From: Chitinophaga filiformis
Lineage (GTDB): Bacteria; Bacteroidota; Bacteroidia; Chitinophagales; Chitinophagaceae
Direction of reading: 5' to 3'
Assembly (NCBI RefSeq): GCF_021646545.1
Contig: NZ_JAKIRP010000008.1
Span: 248,001 to 312,000, forward strand
Length of the DNA stretch: 64,000 nt
In this document: one piece after another, positions 34,609-42,769 of the stretch
Numbering within the stretch: position 1 is the stretch's first letter
How the letters are laid out: each line of letters opens with the position of its first letter
The notes under the pieces: model-generated
Database searches by the model: none
What the model was told of the DNA's origin: nothing
The model's input: only the letters and a program-made list of their open reading frames with translations
Made by a program: the position numbers and the translations under genes

Positions 34609-37600
34609 TTAAAAGGATGCATTCAATCCTATCGCATACATCTTTACGAGCGGATACATGGCACGGGTGCCGTCAGACTCAAACTCAGGGTCTTGTCCTT
34701 TATACGGCGTGAAAGTGAAAGGATTCTCCGCGCTGATGTTCACGCGCAGGCTTTTGATACCTGTAGGACGCAGCAGGCTGGCCGGCAGGGAATAGCTGAG
34801 TGCCAGGTTCTTGATACGCACAAAACTGGCGTCTTTATAAGACAGGGTATTGCCCATGAATACACTTTCCTGGTTCTGATCAGGGCGGGGATTGTCGTTG
34901 GTAGCATGTTCCGGTGTCCAGTACGCTACATCCAGATTATTGTAACGTCCTGCCAGGCGGTTGTTGTTATTATAGAACTGTGAAACGATGAGATATTGCT
35001 GCCTGATATTGACCACCGTTGACAGCTCCAGTCCTTTGTAAGAGAAACGGTTGGTGATACCGCCAAACCAGGAAGGCGTTGTGTTACCCAGGATGGTACG
35101 GTCCTGATCGTCCAGTTTTTTATCGTTGTTAAGGTCCTGCAGTTTGATCATGCCCGGTTTATAACCATATGTGGCTGCTTCTGCCGCTTCACTTGTCTGC
35201 CAGATGCCAATTTTGCGATAGCTATAGATGGAACCTATGGGTTGGCCGATAAACCAGCTGTTGCCAATATCATCCTTCCCATCGCCATACAGCTGCGTGA
35301 TCCTGTTCCTGTTGGTGGCAAAGCTGAAATCTGTTCGCCACTGGAAGCCGCTCTTTGTTTGAAGGTTCACGGTAGAGAGCGAAACTTCCCACCCTTTGTT
35401 ACGGGTAGCGCCTATATTCTGCAATATTTTAGTGTAGCCGGTACTGCCGGGAATACCACGGGTGAGCAGCAGATTGTCGGTATTGGAGATATAATGTTCA
35501 ATAGCACCAGTGATCCTGTCCTTCAGGAATCCGAAGTCGAGACCTACGTTAAATTCCTTCGTCGTTTCCCATTTCAACTCCGGATTGGAAATAGTAGCAG
35601 GCGTGAAGCCGCTGGATCCTGTGCTGCCAAAAGCATAGGGGCTGGGCGCAAGGGTACTGAAAGTACCGTAAGGCGCGATGCCGTTGTTACCGGTTTTACC
35701 ATAGCTGGTACGCAGTTTCAGTGTGGTTACACCAGAAGCCTGTTGCATGAAAGGTTCTGCATCGATACGCCAGGCGAGGGCAGCAGAAGGGAAGTATTCC
35801 CATTTATGCCCTTTGGCAAATACGGAGGAACCGTCTTCACGGGCAGTCAGTGTGAGGAGGTAACGCTCTTTAAAGTCGTAGTTGATACGGCCCATGTAAG
35901 AGAGCAGGAGGCTTTTCTGGTAGTCGCTGGCAATGCTCAGCACCTGCCCGGCACTACCAATGTTATGATAACCCTGCGACTCATAAGGCAGCTGGTTGGC
36001 CGTTGTACTCGCGCTGTTGATCTCCATCTGCTGGGAGCTTTGCAGGAGCGTCACGTTCAGGTGGTGATCTTTTCCAAACTTGCGGTCATACTTCAGGATG
36101 TTCTCGATGGTGATGGACACAAGCTCTCTGCTGGCTACAGTGGCGGCAGGTGTACCACCCTGGTTGGTAGTGGTCTGACTACCGGCGAAAGCGCCATTCC
36201 GGGTATTTTCTATTTCCGGACCTACGTTGAGGCGATAGCTTAAGCCCTTTGCGATATTCCATTCTCCGTAAAGACTACTGAAGATACGTGTCTTATAGGT
36301 CTGGTTAGTGTAGTTCTTAATATCCATCAACGGATTCACACGCTGGCCTTCATCATGGGTAGTGCGGAACAGCATGTTACCGAGGCTGTCGTAAGGTATA
36401 CCCAGTGGGCTGGTGCGCAGCATGTTGTCAAACACATCATTGCTGACAGCATTCTCTCCTGACCGGGTCAGGAAGGAATACACCCCGAAGCGCAGGTGGT
36501 TGTTGACCTGGTGATCAATATTGATACGTACAGAACCACGGGTAAAATCAGACTTGTCTACAATCCCTTTTTCTTTATAGTAGTTGAATGAAACGGCAAA
36601 CTGTGTATGCTCTTTACCTCCGGTTAAGGAAACCTGGTGGTTCTGCCGGGCACCTGAATGATATACCAGGTCCTGCCAGTCGGTGGAACGGCCCAAAGCG
36701 AGCGATCTCAGTGCGATATCATCAAACAGCGCTGCGTCCGGCGGATACTGGTTGTTAGCACTGTTGGTTCTGGCAGCCTCCCTTCTCAGCTGTGCAAACT
36801 GAGCGCCGTCCATAACATCCAGTTTACGTGTAATGGACGTAGCGCCATAATAGCCGCTGTAAGACACGTTGGTTTGTCCGGCAGCACCACGTTTGGTGGT
36901 GATCAGGATAACGCCGTTAGCGGCCCTGGAGCCATAAATAGCAGTGGAGGAAGCATCCTTTAGTACCTCAATGCTCTGGATATCGTTCGGGTTGATCTCG
37001 TTAAGGCTCGGAGGGGTTTTGGCATCAGTAGAAGCCAGGGGAATACCGTCCAGTACTATGAGCGGGGTATTGCCGGCAGCAATGGAACGTTGTCCGCGCA
37101 GGAGGATATTAGCGCCTGCACCGGGTTCATTGCCCGAGTTTGAGATATCCAGACCTGCTACCTTACCTTTCAGTGCCTCAATGGGGTTGGCTACCGGCTG
37201 TTCGGCAATGTCCCTGCTCTTTACAGAAGCTACGGCGCCGGTAACGTCTCTTTTCTTCTGGGCGCCATAACCAACTACCACCATCTCGTTCAGTCCGCGG
37301 ATGTCTGCTGCCAGTACCACCTGCATATTCTGTCCAACTGGCATTTCCCTGTTCCTGTAGCCCGACATGGAAAAGAGCAGCGTAGCTTCATTACTTACGT
37401 TCAGGATGAAATTACCATCGCCATCAGAAATAGCTCCTTTGTTCTGGCCTTTCACCATGATGGTCACACCTGGAAGCGGCGCGCCGTTTTCATCGGTTAC
37501 TTTTCCCCTGATCTGTTCATCATTGATGGCAGCACTTTCATTAGCAGCCTGCGGACGTTTAGGGCCGGCTTTCTCCATGATGATCACCTTCCCGTTCTGG

Positions 37601-37938
37601 ATACGGTAGGTAAGGGGCAGGTTGCGCAGCAGGCTGGCAATGACATCAGAAACATTCTGGTGACGGGCGTCAATACTTACGGAAGTGTAGGGGGAGAGCA
37701 GCTTTTCGTTGTAGATGAAAAGGTAGCCACTCTTTTTCTGAACCAGGGCGAAAGCCTCTTTCAGTGATTTACGTTCGATGGTACAGTCGATGGTCTCCTT
37801 GAGTACAGGGTCCGACATCGTCTGTTGATGGCCGGTAGCAGAGAGCTGTGCGGCCAGCAGTACAGGAATGATCAGGCAACAGCCTGCCTTTACATGCCGT
37901 TGAATAAGCGACATGACACTACTGGTACAAATTTTCAT
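34609..37938 (-). CDS. SusC/RagA-family TonB-linked outer-membrane transporter with STN domain
   Basis: 1109 residues. The N-terminus (about 1-40) includes a hydrophobic signal segment (GCCLIIPVLLAAQLSATG). STN domain at about 50-120 (LKEAFALVQKKSGYLFIYNE), carboxypeptidase-like regulatory domain at about 140-215 (APLPGVTIMVKGQNKG), then plug with VVVGYGAQKKRDVTGAVASV, GKVAGLDISNSGNEPG and IEVLKDASSTAIYGSRAANG, and a large barrel to the end (IGLNASF). The STN domain links it to the FecR protein encoded 134 bases upstream, so it is both importer and signal transducer. It shares the full architecture of the first SusC in this window, but the STN and plug sequences differ, so the two loci probably see different ligands. 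Confidence 0.94.
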   Translation of the reverse strand: MKICTSSVMSLIQRHVKAGCCLIIPVLLAAQLSATGHQQTMSDPVLKETIDCTIERKSLKEAFALVQKKSGYLFIYNEKLLSPYTSVSIDARHQNVSDVIASLLRNLPLTYRIQNGKVIIMEKAGPKRPQAANESAAINDEQIRGKVTDENGAPLPGVTIMVKGQNKGAISDGDGNFILNVSNEATLLFSMSGYRNREMPVGQNMQVVLAADIRGLNEMVVVGYGAQKKRDVTGAVASVKSRDIAEQPVANPIEALKGKVAGLDISNSGNEPGAGANILLRGQRSIAAGNTPLIVLDGIPLASTDAKTPPSLNEINPNDIQSIEVLKDASSTAIYGSRAANGVILITTKRGAAGQTNVSYSGYYGATSITRKLDVMDGAQFAQLRREAARTNSANNQYPPDAALFDDIALRSLALGRSTDWQDLVYHSGARQNHQVSLTGGKEHTQFAVSFNYYKEKGIVDKSDFTRGSVRINIDHQVNNHLRFGVYSFLTRSGENAVSNDVFDNMLRTSPLGIPYDSLGNMLFRTTHDEGQRVNPLMDIKNYTNQTYKTRIFSSLYGEWNIAKGLSYRLNVGPEIENTRNGAFAGSQTTTNQGGTPAATVASRELVSITIENILKYDRKFGKDHHLNVTLLQSSQQMEINSASTTANQLPYESQGYHNIGSAGQVLSIASDYQKSLLLSYMGRINYDFKERYLLTLTAREDGSSVFAKGHKWEYFPSAALAWRIDAEPFMQQASGVTTLKLRTSYGKTGNNGIAPYGTFSTLAPSPYAFGSTGSSGFTPATISNPELKWETTKEFNVGLDFGFLKDRITGAIEHYISNTDNLLLTRGIPGSTGYTKILQNIGATRNKGWEVSLSTVNLQTKSGFQWRTDFSFATNRNRITQLYGDGKDDIGNSWFIGQPIGSIYSYRKIGIWQTSEAAEAATYGYKPGMIKLQDLNNDKKLDDQDRTILGNTTPSWFGGITNRFSYKGLELSTVVNIRQQYLIVSQFYNNNNRLAGRYNNLDVAYWTPEHATNDNPRPDQNQESVFMGNTLSYKDASFVRIKNLALSYSLPASLLRPTGIKSLRVNISAENPFTFTPYKGQDPEFESDGTRAMYPLVKMYAIGLNASF

Positions 37939-37983
37939 ACCTTTGCGCTGGTTTTAATTTTGATTAAATCATGATGAAATCAC

Positions 37984-38060
37984 GCCGGGAAGATCAATAT
38001 GTGATTGCAGTTACCGATTGATGTTTCCCGGCCATAGACCGGTAGCGATCCGTTACCGGT
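37984..38060 (-). promoter_or_regulatory. Two hairpins in the fecR-susC gap
   Basis: Two inverted repeats fill the gap between the FecR stop and the SusC start. ACCGGTAGCG (38038-38047) pairs with CGTTACCGGT (38051-38060). Arms near 37984-37997 and 38017-38032 share GCCGGGAA/TTCCCGGC and TCAAT-like ends. No T-run follows on the transcribed minus strand, so these look like processing or stability elements. The first SusCD locus has hairpins in the same position (2053-2187). Confidence 0.45.
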
Positions 38061-38072
38061 TTTTTATTATAG

Positions 38073-39011
38073 TTACTGTTTATCGAATACGATGTTGTTG
38101 CCCTGTAACCTGAAACTCAGATTATTCGCCAGGCTCAATGCTTCCAATACTTCCCTGACAGAATCTGTTGCCGCAAATCCGGCAGTTACCTTGTAGGACG
38201 GTAAAGTCGTATCAGCAAAAGAGATCCTGACATTATATTCATGCTCTAACAAAATTGCGATCATGTCCAGCCGTTCGTTATTGAAGAGCAGCTGGTCGGT
38301 GGTCCATCCACTAATGGATGCTGCATCCACGGTATCTTTGATTATATCCTGCCTGTTTGCATAGAGTGTGGCCCGCTCATTGGGGAGTAGCAATACTGTG
38401 CCTGCATCATCGCCGCTGCTACGTGTCACTGCCACTTTACCTTCCTGCACGCTTACCTGTACAAAGGGTAGTTCTTTATAAGAACGAACATTGAAGATAG
38501 TACCCAGCACGCGTGTCTGTAGGCTACCAGCAGTAATGATGAAAGGATGTTGCGGATCTTCTGCTGCATGGATACGGGCTTCCCCTGTTACAAGTATGAT
38601 CTGCCGTTCTTTGCCATTGAATTGTGCAGGATAACGTAAATGGCTGCCCGCATTTAACCAGACGTCCGAGCCATCTGGTAATGTCAGGTGTACAGGCTGA
38701 TGATGATCTGCAAATGTTTCTTTCCAGGTAATGCTGTTGTTGAAGAACAATACGTACGACAGGTATCCGCCCCCCAGCAATATGGTAATAGCGGCTGCTA
38801 TCTTCCACAGGTAGCTTATTTTGCGTACCGGCCGTTGTTGCAGCCTGCCCCATATCTGCTCTTGTGCGGTGGCAATATCAAGTCCGGAAACATCAGCCCT
38901 GCTGGTCTCACGCTGTTGCTCATACCATGCTTCAACGAGCCGTTCCTCTTCAGCAGTGCACTCGCCTGCTATATACCGTTGTAATAGTTTATTGATCTCC
39001 TGGTTATCCAT
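38073..39011 (-). CDS. FecR-family anti-sigma factor
   Basis: 312 residues. The cytoplasmic N-terminus (about 1-75) has the usual INKLLQRYIAGECTAEEERL opening. One membrane helix is at about 85-110 (YLWKIAAAITILLGGGYLSYVLFF). FecR domain at about 120-225 (DHHQPVHLTLPDGSDVWLN, GEARIHAAEDPQHPF, VLGTIFNVRSY). A C-terminal DUF4974-type domain ends in FRLQGNNIVFDK. It should hold the ECF sigma factor encoded at 39815-40384 inactive until the STN domain of the SusC signals. In most such loci the sigma and FecR genes are adjacent. Here 803 bases and an oppositely oriented lipoprotein gene lie between them. Confidence 0.93.
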   Translation of the reverse strand: MDNQEINKLLQRYIAGECTAEEERLVEAWYEQQRETSRADVSGLDIATAQEQIWGRLQQRPVRKISYLWKIAAAITILLGGGYLSYVLFFNNSITWKETFADHHQPVHLTLPDGSDVWLNAGSHLRYPAQFNGKERQIILVTGEARIHAAEDPQHPFIITAGSLQTRVLGTIFNVRSYKELPFVQVSVQEGKVAVTRSSGDDAGTVLLLPNERATLYANRQDIIKDTVDAASISGWTTDQLLFNNERLDMIAILLEHEYNVRISFADTTLPSYKVTAGFAATDSVREVLEALSLANNLSFRLQGNNIVFDKQ

Positions 39012-39303
39012 ATATGCACCGCACTTTCGCCTGCGTACATATATAAGACAAAGGGGAAGAAGGGAGGGAGTAGATGGGAATATTATCTAAATGTTAAGGG
39101 AAGAACATACTCAATAAAGGCAGATGTGCTGGTTTTCAACTTGCTGAAAAGTCACAAGCTGGTTTTGGATAAAAGGAATGATCCGGAAGATGGGAAAGAT
39201 TAATTTTGAAAGGGTTAAACATAAAGTAATTGTACAAATGAAAATAGCCCACCCCTTCAGTATATTTATACTAAGGTAAATTGTCATATCCCAAAATTTT
39301 ACT

Positions 39304-39690
39304 ATGAAAATAATATCATTTGCAGCGCTGTGGTTTCTTCTTTTGTTTGTCGTCGCTTGTAACAGATGTAAGCATAGCGTCAAATTTGTCTGTACGGCAG
39401 CTAATAAAGGCGATACCGCATTTATTTATGTCGACGGCAGCCTGGTATTTCAGGAAACTTTTGAGAAACGTTATTTTATGTCATTGGCTTCTGTCGGGTC
39501 GGATGTTAAAAAATACTGTTCATCAGCTGATTCAATAAAGGTGCGTGCTGGTTTTAATGATAATGACACCGTCTTTTATCTCGATCCTAAAGATGTTAAA
39601 TACTGTTATATTGCTAATAGTATAAATGATAGTTTAATAATTTACATACATAGTATAAGCCGGCCGTTGATTATGGGCTGCTATCAATAA
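39304..39690 (+). CDS. Small lipoprotein of unknown function
   Basis: 128 residues, not recognised. The lipoprotein signal is clear (MKIISFAALWFLLLFVVAC, Cys at about 19). The mature part is rich in Cys (six more, including CNRCKHSVKFVC and KYCYIANS), Asp and aromatic residues and looks beta-stranded (GDTAFIYVDGSLVF). The gene and its flanks are visibly more AT-rich than its neighbours. It runs against the flanking sigma and FecR genes and lies between them, so it looks like an insertion into an older operon. The preceding 290 bases hold only AT-rich DNA, with a possible -7 box TAATTTTG at 39201-39208. Confidence 0.6.
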   Translation: MKIISFAALWFLLLFVVACNRCKHSVKFVCTAANKGDTAFIYVDGSLVFQETFEKRYFMSLASVGSDVKKYCSSADSIKVRAGFNDNDTVFYLDPKDVKYCYIANSINDSLIIYIHSISRPLIMGCYQ

Positions 39691-39814
39691 ACTTCCGGCA
39701 GGGATGCTTGCTTGTGTTATGATATGGTTTCCTGCTATATTGTAAGTTACATGCGGTGTATGGAAAAACTGACTTAGAGGTCTTCTCATAAGACCAGGAG
39801 ATGAGGGTATTGCT

Positions 39815-40384
39815 TCACAAAATCAGAAATATAAAATGCACCAGTTTATGCTTCAATATACGCACGGCATTACTCACCTGTTTCTTCACCGTTTCTGGCG
39901 ATAGTTCCAGCTGTTGTGCAATCTCCTTGTGCGACAAAGTAGCTTTGCGGCTCAGTTCAAACACTTCCCGCATTTTAGCCGGTAGCTGCTGTACTTCTTT
40001 TTCAATGCAGAGCAGTAGTTCGCGTTCGTTCAGCTGTTCGATGGTGCTGGTGTCTGTTTCGGAAATGAACTGTTTCAGATGATCAAGATGATGCCGGTAG
40101 GAGCGTTTGCGGGAGATAACGTTCAGCACTTTATTGCGTGTGCTTACATAGAGGTAGGCTGCCAGGGAGACAGTGATGTTCAGTTCAGCACCTTTTGTCC
40201 ATAGATGGGCAAATACCTCCTGGATAATATCCTGTGCGTCTGCTTCATTTTCCAGCATTCTGAAAGCGTGCTGGTAGAGGAGGGCGGAGTAGCGTCTGTA
40301 AATTTCCTCAAACGCTGCGGTATAGCCCTGCTGGAATTGCCGGAACAATTCGTTTTCCCCCCATTCACTTAATTGGCCTGACAT
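39815..40384 (-). CDS. ECF RNA polymerase sigma factor
   Basis: 189 residues. Region 2 is at about 15-85 (AFEEIYRRYSALLYQHAFRM, then DAQDIIQEVFAHLWTK). Region 4 is at about 125-178 (LPAKMREVFELSRKATLSHK, then a helix-turn-helix at ELSPETVKKQVSN). It resembles the Bacteroidota sigma-70 group 1 family that pairs with FecR. A -7 box TACTTTTG lies 26 bases before the start. It should drive the SusCD-glycerophosphodiesterase genes at 32153-37938 when released by its FecR, although an oppositely oriented lipoprotein gene separates the two regulators. Confidence 0.93.
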   Translation of the reverse strand: MSGQLSEWGENELFRQFQQGYTAAFEEIYRRYSALLYQHAFRMLENEADAQDIIQEVFAHLWTKGAELNITVSLAAYLYVSTRNKVLNVISRKRSYRHHLDHLKQFISETDTSTIEQLNERELLLCIEKEVQQLPAKMREVFELSRKATLSHKEIAQQLELSPETVKKQVSNAVRILKHKLVHFIFLIL

Positions 40385-40410
40385 AAAGCAGCATCTTTAG
40401 TTACGGTATC

Positions 40411-40418
40411 CAAAAGTA
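40411..40418 (-). promoter_or_regulatory. -7 promoter box of the second sigma factor gene
   Basis: TACTTTTG on the minus strand, identical to the boxes at 22608 and 23363, lies 26 bases before the sigma ATG. No -33 TTG was seen. Confidence 0.42.
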
Positions 40419-40546
40419 ATAGGGCCGGGGGGAATTCTCATATTAAATAATTGTGAGCACACGTTTACCGTTCATCACAAACGGGTGAACACCAGTTATT
40501 AAACGGTTGGCATAAAACCCTTGGTTTATGCAGACAGCGTACATTC

Positions 40547-40792
40547 TTAATAAGGATCAGGCGTTGGCAGTGAATCGTATTTCGCCATGTAATTATCGAT
40601 AGCTGCGCCAATCTCTTTGGTTTCTTCGGTTTCATTATCGGTTCCTTCTTCAAACCAATGGCCGGCTCCTTCATTGTCCTGCTTTAGTAGCAACAATATT
40701 TCCTTCCCCGGCCTATCCACCCTAAAGCTGCATTTGCCTAATTCGGTTACAGTGATCTGCTCATTATTGTGGTCAATGGTGAATGTAATCAT
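40547..40792 (-). CDS. Small acidic hypothetical protein
   Basis: 81 residues from ATG 40792. A reading from 40825 adds 11 residues (MIVPISIKILY) that look like an upstream extension. The product is not recognised. It starts MITFTIDHNNEQITVTELG, is rich in Glu, Asp and Asn (FEEGTDNETEETKEIGAAID), and has no signal or membrane segment. The beta-strand-like opening followed by an acidic helix suggests a compact cytoplasmic protein. It is divergent from the M1 peptidase and upstream of the sigma gene on the same strand, with 162 bases between. Coding evidence rests on the open frame and amino-acid composition only. Confidence 0.55.
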   Translation of the reverse strand: MITFTIDHNNEQITVTELGKCSFRVDRPGKEILLLLKQDNEGAGHWFEEGTDNETEETKEIGAAIDNYMAKYDSLPTPDPY

Positions 40793-40859
40793 ATATAAAA
40801 TCTTTATAGAAATCGGTACAATCATTATGCCTACTTTAGCTACTAATCAGCGGCAACCG

Positions 40860-40867
40860 TATATTTG
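40860..40867 (+). promoter_or_regulatory. -7 promoter box of the M1 peptidase gene
   Basis: TATATTTG matches TAnnTTTG and ends 21 bases before ATG 40889. A weak -33-like TTTAG is about 21 bases upstream. Confidence 0.48.
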
Positions 40868-40888
40868 CCGGATATCTAAATACTACTT

Positions 40889-42769
40889 ATGATCAGGATT
40901 GTAATCGCACTGGCGCTCATGCTCGGATACACGGGGCTGGTGTCTGCCCAGGAGCTGTATATGCCCCGGAATATAAAAAAGGCATATGCTAATCAGACAA
41001 GGGCAAAGAATGGTGTTCCGGGCCCGAACTACTGGCAGAACAAAGGCCGCTATGATATCCAGCTGAAAGTAAATGCCCCCTCCGGCGTGGTATATGGCCG
41101 GGAAAAGATCCGGTATATCAACAACAGCCCCGATCCTCTGAATGAACTCGTGATCCGCCTGATCTGCAATCTGCATAAAACCAATGCGCCCCGCTCCGGG
41201 TATGTCAGCAAAGACTTCCTGACAGAAGATGGCGTAACGGTAGATACCCTGGTCATCAATGGTGTGAATGTTCCCTTTGATAATGATATCGCAACGGTAG
41301 GTACGGTTAAACTGGCCCAGTCACTGCAGTCTAAGGACAGTCTCGACGTGAATATCAGCTGGCATTACACCTTGTCCAAACTGAGCGGAAGGGAGGGAAA
41401 AATAGACAGTACTACCTTCTTTCTTGCTTATGCCTATCCGCGCATTTCCGTATATGACGATTACAACGGATGGGATAGGATAGAACACATGGACAGGGTG
41501 GAGTTCTACAGTGATTTTAACGACTATAATGTAGCAGTCACCGCTCCGAAGAATTACGTGGTATGGGGTACGGGTGTATTGCAGAACGTGGAGGCAGTGC
41601 TGCAGCCGGGTATCGCCCAGCGCCTGAAAGCGTCTTATACTTCAGACCGCCTGATCCATATTGCCAGCAAGGAAGAAATGAGCGCGGGGAAGGTGACAGC
41701 TCAAAAGGACTGGAATACCTGGAAATTCAGCGCTTCACATATAGCAGACGTAACCTTTGGCATGAGCAACCATTATGTATGGGATGCCGCCAGTGTAGTC
41801 GTTGACAGTGCAGCCGGTCGCCGTGCGAGTGTGCAGGCCGCTTATGATGACGCTGCTGCGGACTTTCACCATTCTGTGGATTTTTCCCGCTATGCATTAG
41901 ACTGGTTCTCCCGTTACTGGCCGGGAGTGGCATATCCTTTCCCTACTATGACCGCCTTCCAGGGATTTGCCGATATGGAGTACCCGATGATGGTCAACGA
42001 CGCGACCGTAGGCGATCAGATCGGTTTTGCGCAACTGGTGCAGGACCATGAGATCGCACATACCTATTTCCCTTTTTATATGGGTATTAACGAAAGCCGT
42101 TATGCCTTCATGGATGAGGGATGGGCCACCACTTTTGAGTACCTGATCGGTGTGGCGGAAAAAGGTAAGATCGCTGCCGATAAATTCTACAGAATGTTCC
42201 GGGTGGATTCTTATATCAAAGACGCCTCCGGAGAGCAGGATCAGCCGATTATTTCCCAGTCGCACCAGGTGAGCGGTGTCGGGTATGGAAACAATGCTTA
42301 TGGAAAGCCATCCCTGGCTTATCTGGCGTTGAAAGACCTATTGGGCGATGACCTGTTCCGGAAGTGTCTGCATGGCTACATGCATGACTGGAATGGCAAA
42401 CATCCTATTCCCTGGGATTTCTTCAATTCCTTCAGCAATTACGCTGGTCAGAACCTGGACTGGTTCTGGAATAACTGGTTCTTCAGCAATAATTATATTG
42501 ACCTGCAACTGGCGGGTGTAAAGACAAAAGGCAACAACGCCGAACTGTCCGTCGTGAATGCGGGCGGCTTCGCCATTCCTTTTGATATAGTGATCACTTA
42601 TGCCGATGGTAAAACTAAAACTGTGCACCAGACACCGGCCCTGTGGAAGAGCGGCAGCAAACAGGTAACGGTAAATGTGCCTGTCAGCGGTAAGGTAGCT
42701 GCAGTAATGCTGGATGGTGTGCTGTACACAGACTACACACCTGAGGATAATGACTGGAGAGCTAATTAA
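40889..42769 (+). CDS. M1-family metallopeptidase
   Basis: 626 residues with a signal peptide (MIRIVIALALMLGYTGLVSA), so periplasmic or secreted. The zinc site is intact: HEIAH (His387, Glu388, His391) and the third ligand Glu410 in FMDEGW, the exact HExxH-x18-E spacing of M1. The substrate-binding GAMEN motif is replaced by GFADMEYPMMV, as in the Bacteroidota branch of the family. The N-terminal beta domain (about 45-290) precedes the catalytic domain, and a short beta domain (about 515-620) closes it. It likely removes N-terminal residues from peptides. Its stop overlaps the stop of the convergent AraC gene by three bases. Confidence 0.9.
   Translation: MIRIVIALALMLGYTGLVSAQELYMPRNIKKAYANQTRAKNGVPGPNYWQNKGRYDIQLKVNAPSGVVYGREKIRYINNSPDPLNELVIRLICNLHKTNAPRSGYVSKDFLTEDGVTVDTLVINGVNVPFDNDIATVGTVKLAQSLQSKDSLDVNISWHYTLSKLSGREGKIDSTTFFLAYAYPRISVYDDYNGWDRIEHMDRVEFYSDFNDYNVAVTAPKNYVVWGTGVLQNVEAVLQPGIAQRLKASYTSDRLIHIASKEEMSAGKVTAQKDWNTWKFSASHIADVTFGMSNHYVWDAASVVVDSAAGRRASVQAAYDDAAADFHHSVDFSRYALDWFSRYWPGVAYPFPTMTAFQGFADMEYPMMVNDATVGDQIGFAQLVQDHEIAHTYFPFYMGINESRYAFMDEGWATTFEYLIGVAEKGKIAADKFYRMFRVDSYIKDASGEQDQPIISQSHQVSGVGYGNNAYGKPSLAYLALKDLLGDDLFRKCLHGYMHDWNGKHPIPWDFFNSFSNYAGQNLDWFWNNWFFSNNYIDLQLAGVKTKGNNAELSVVNAGGFAIPFDIVITYADGKTKTVHQTPALWKSGSKQVTVNVPVSGKVAAVMLDGVLYTDYTPEDNDWRAN

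Noticed and set aside
35242..36243. 333-codon plus-strand open frame inside the second SusC gene
   Set aside because: Antisense shadow of a well-supported TonB-linked receptor.
39111..39383. 90-codon minus-strand open frame overlapping the small lipoprotein
   Set aside because: It overlaps the lipoprotein signal region on the other strand, and its hydrophobic look comes from AT-rich DNA.
40465..40674. 69-codon minus-strand open frame beside the acidic hypothetical gene
   Set aside because: It overlaps the better frame at 40547-40792, and its composition is not protein-like.
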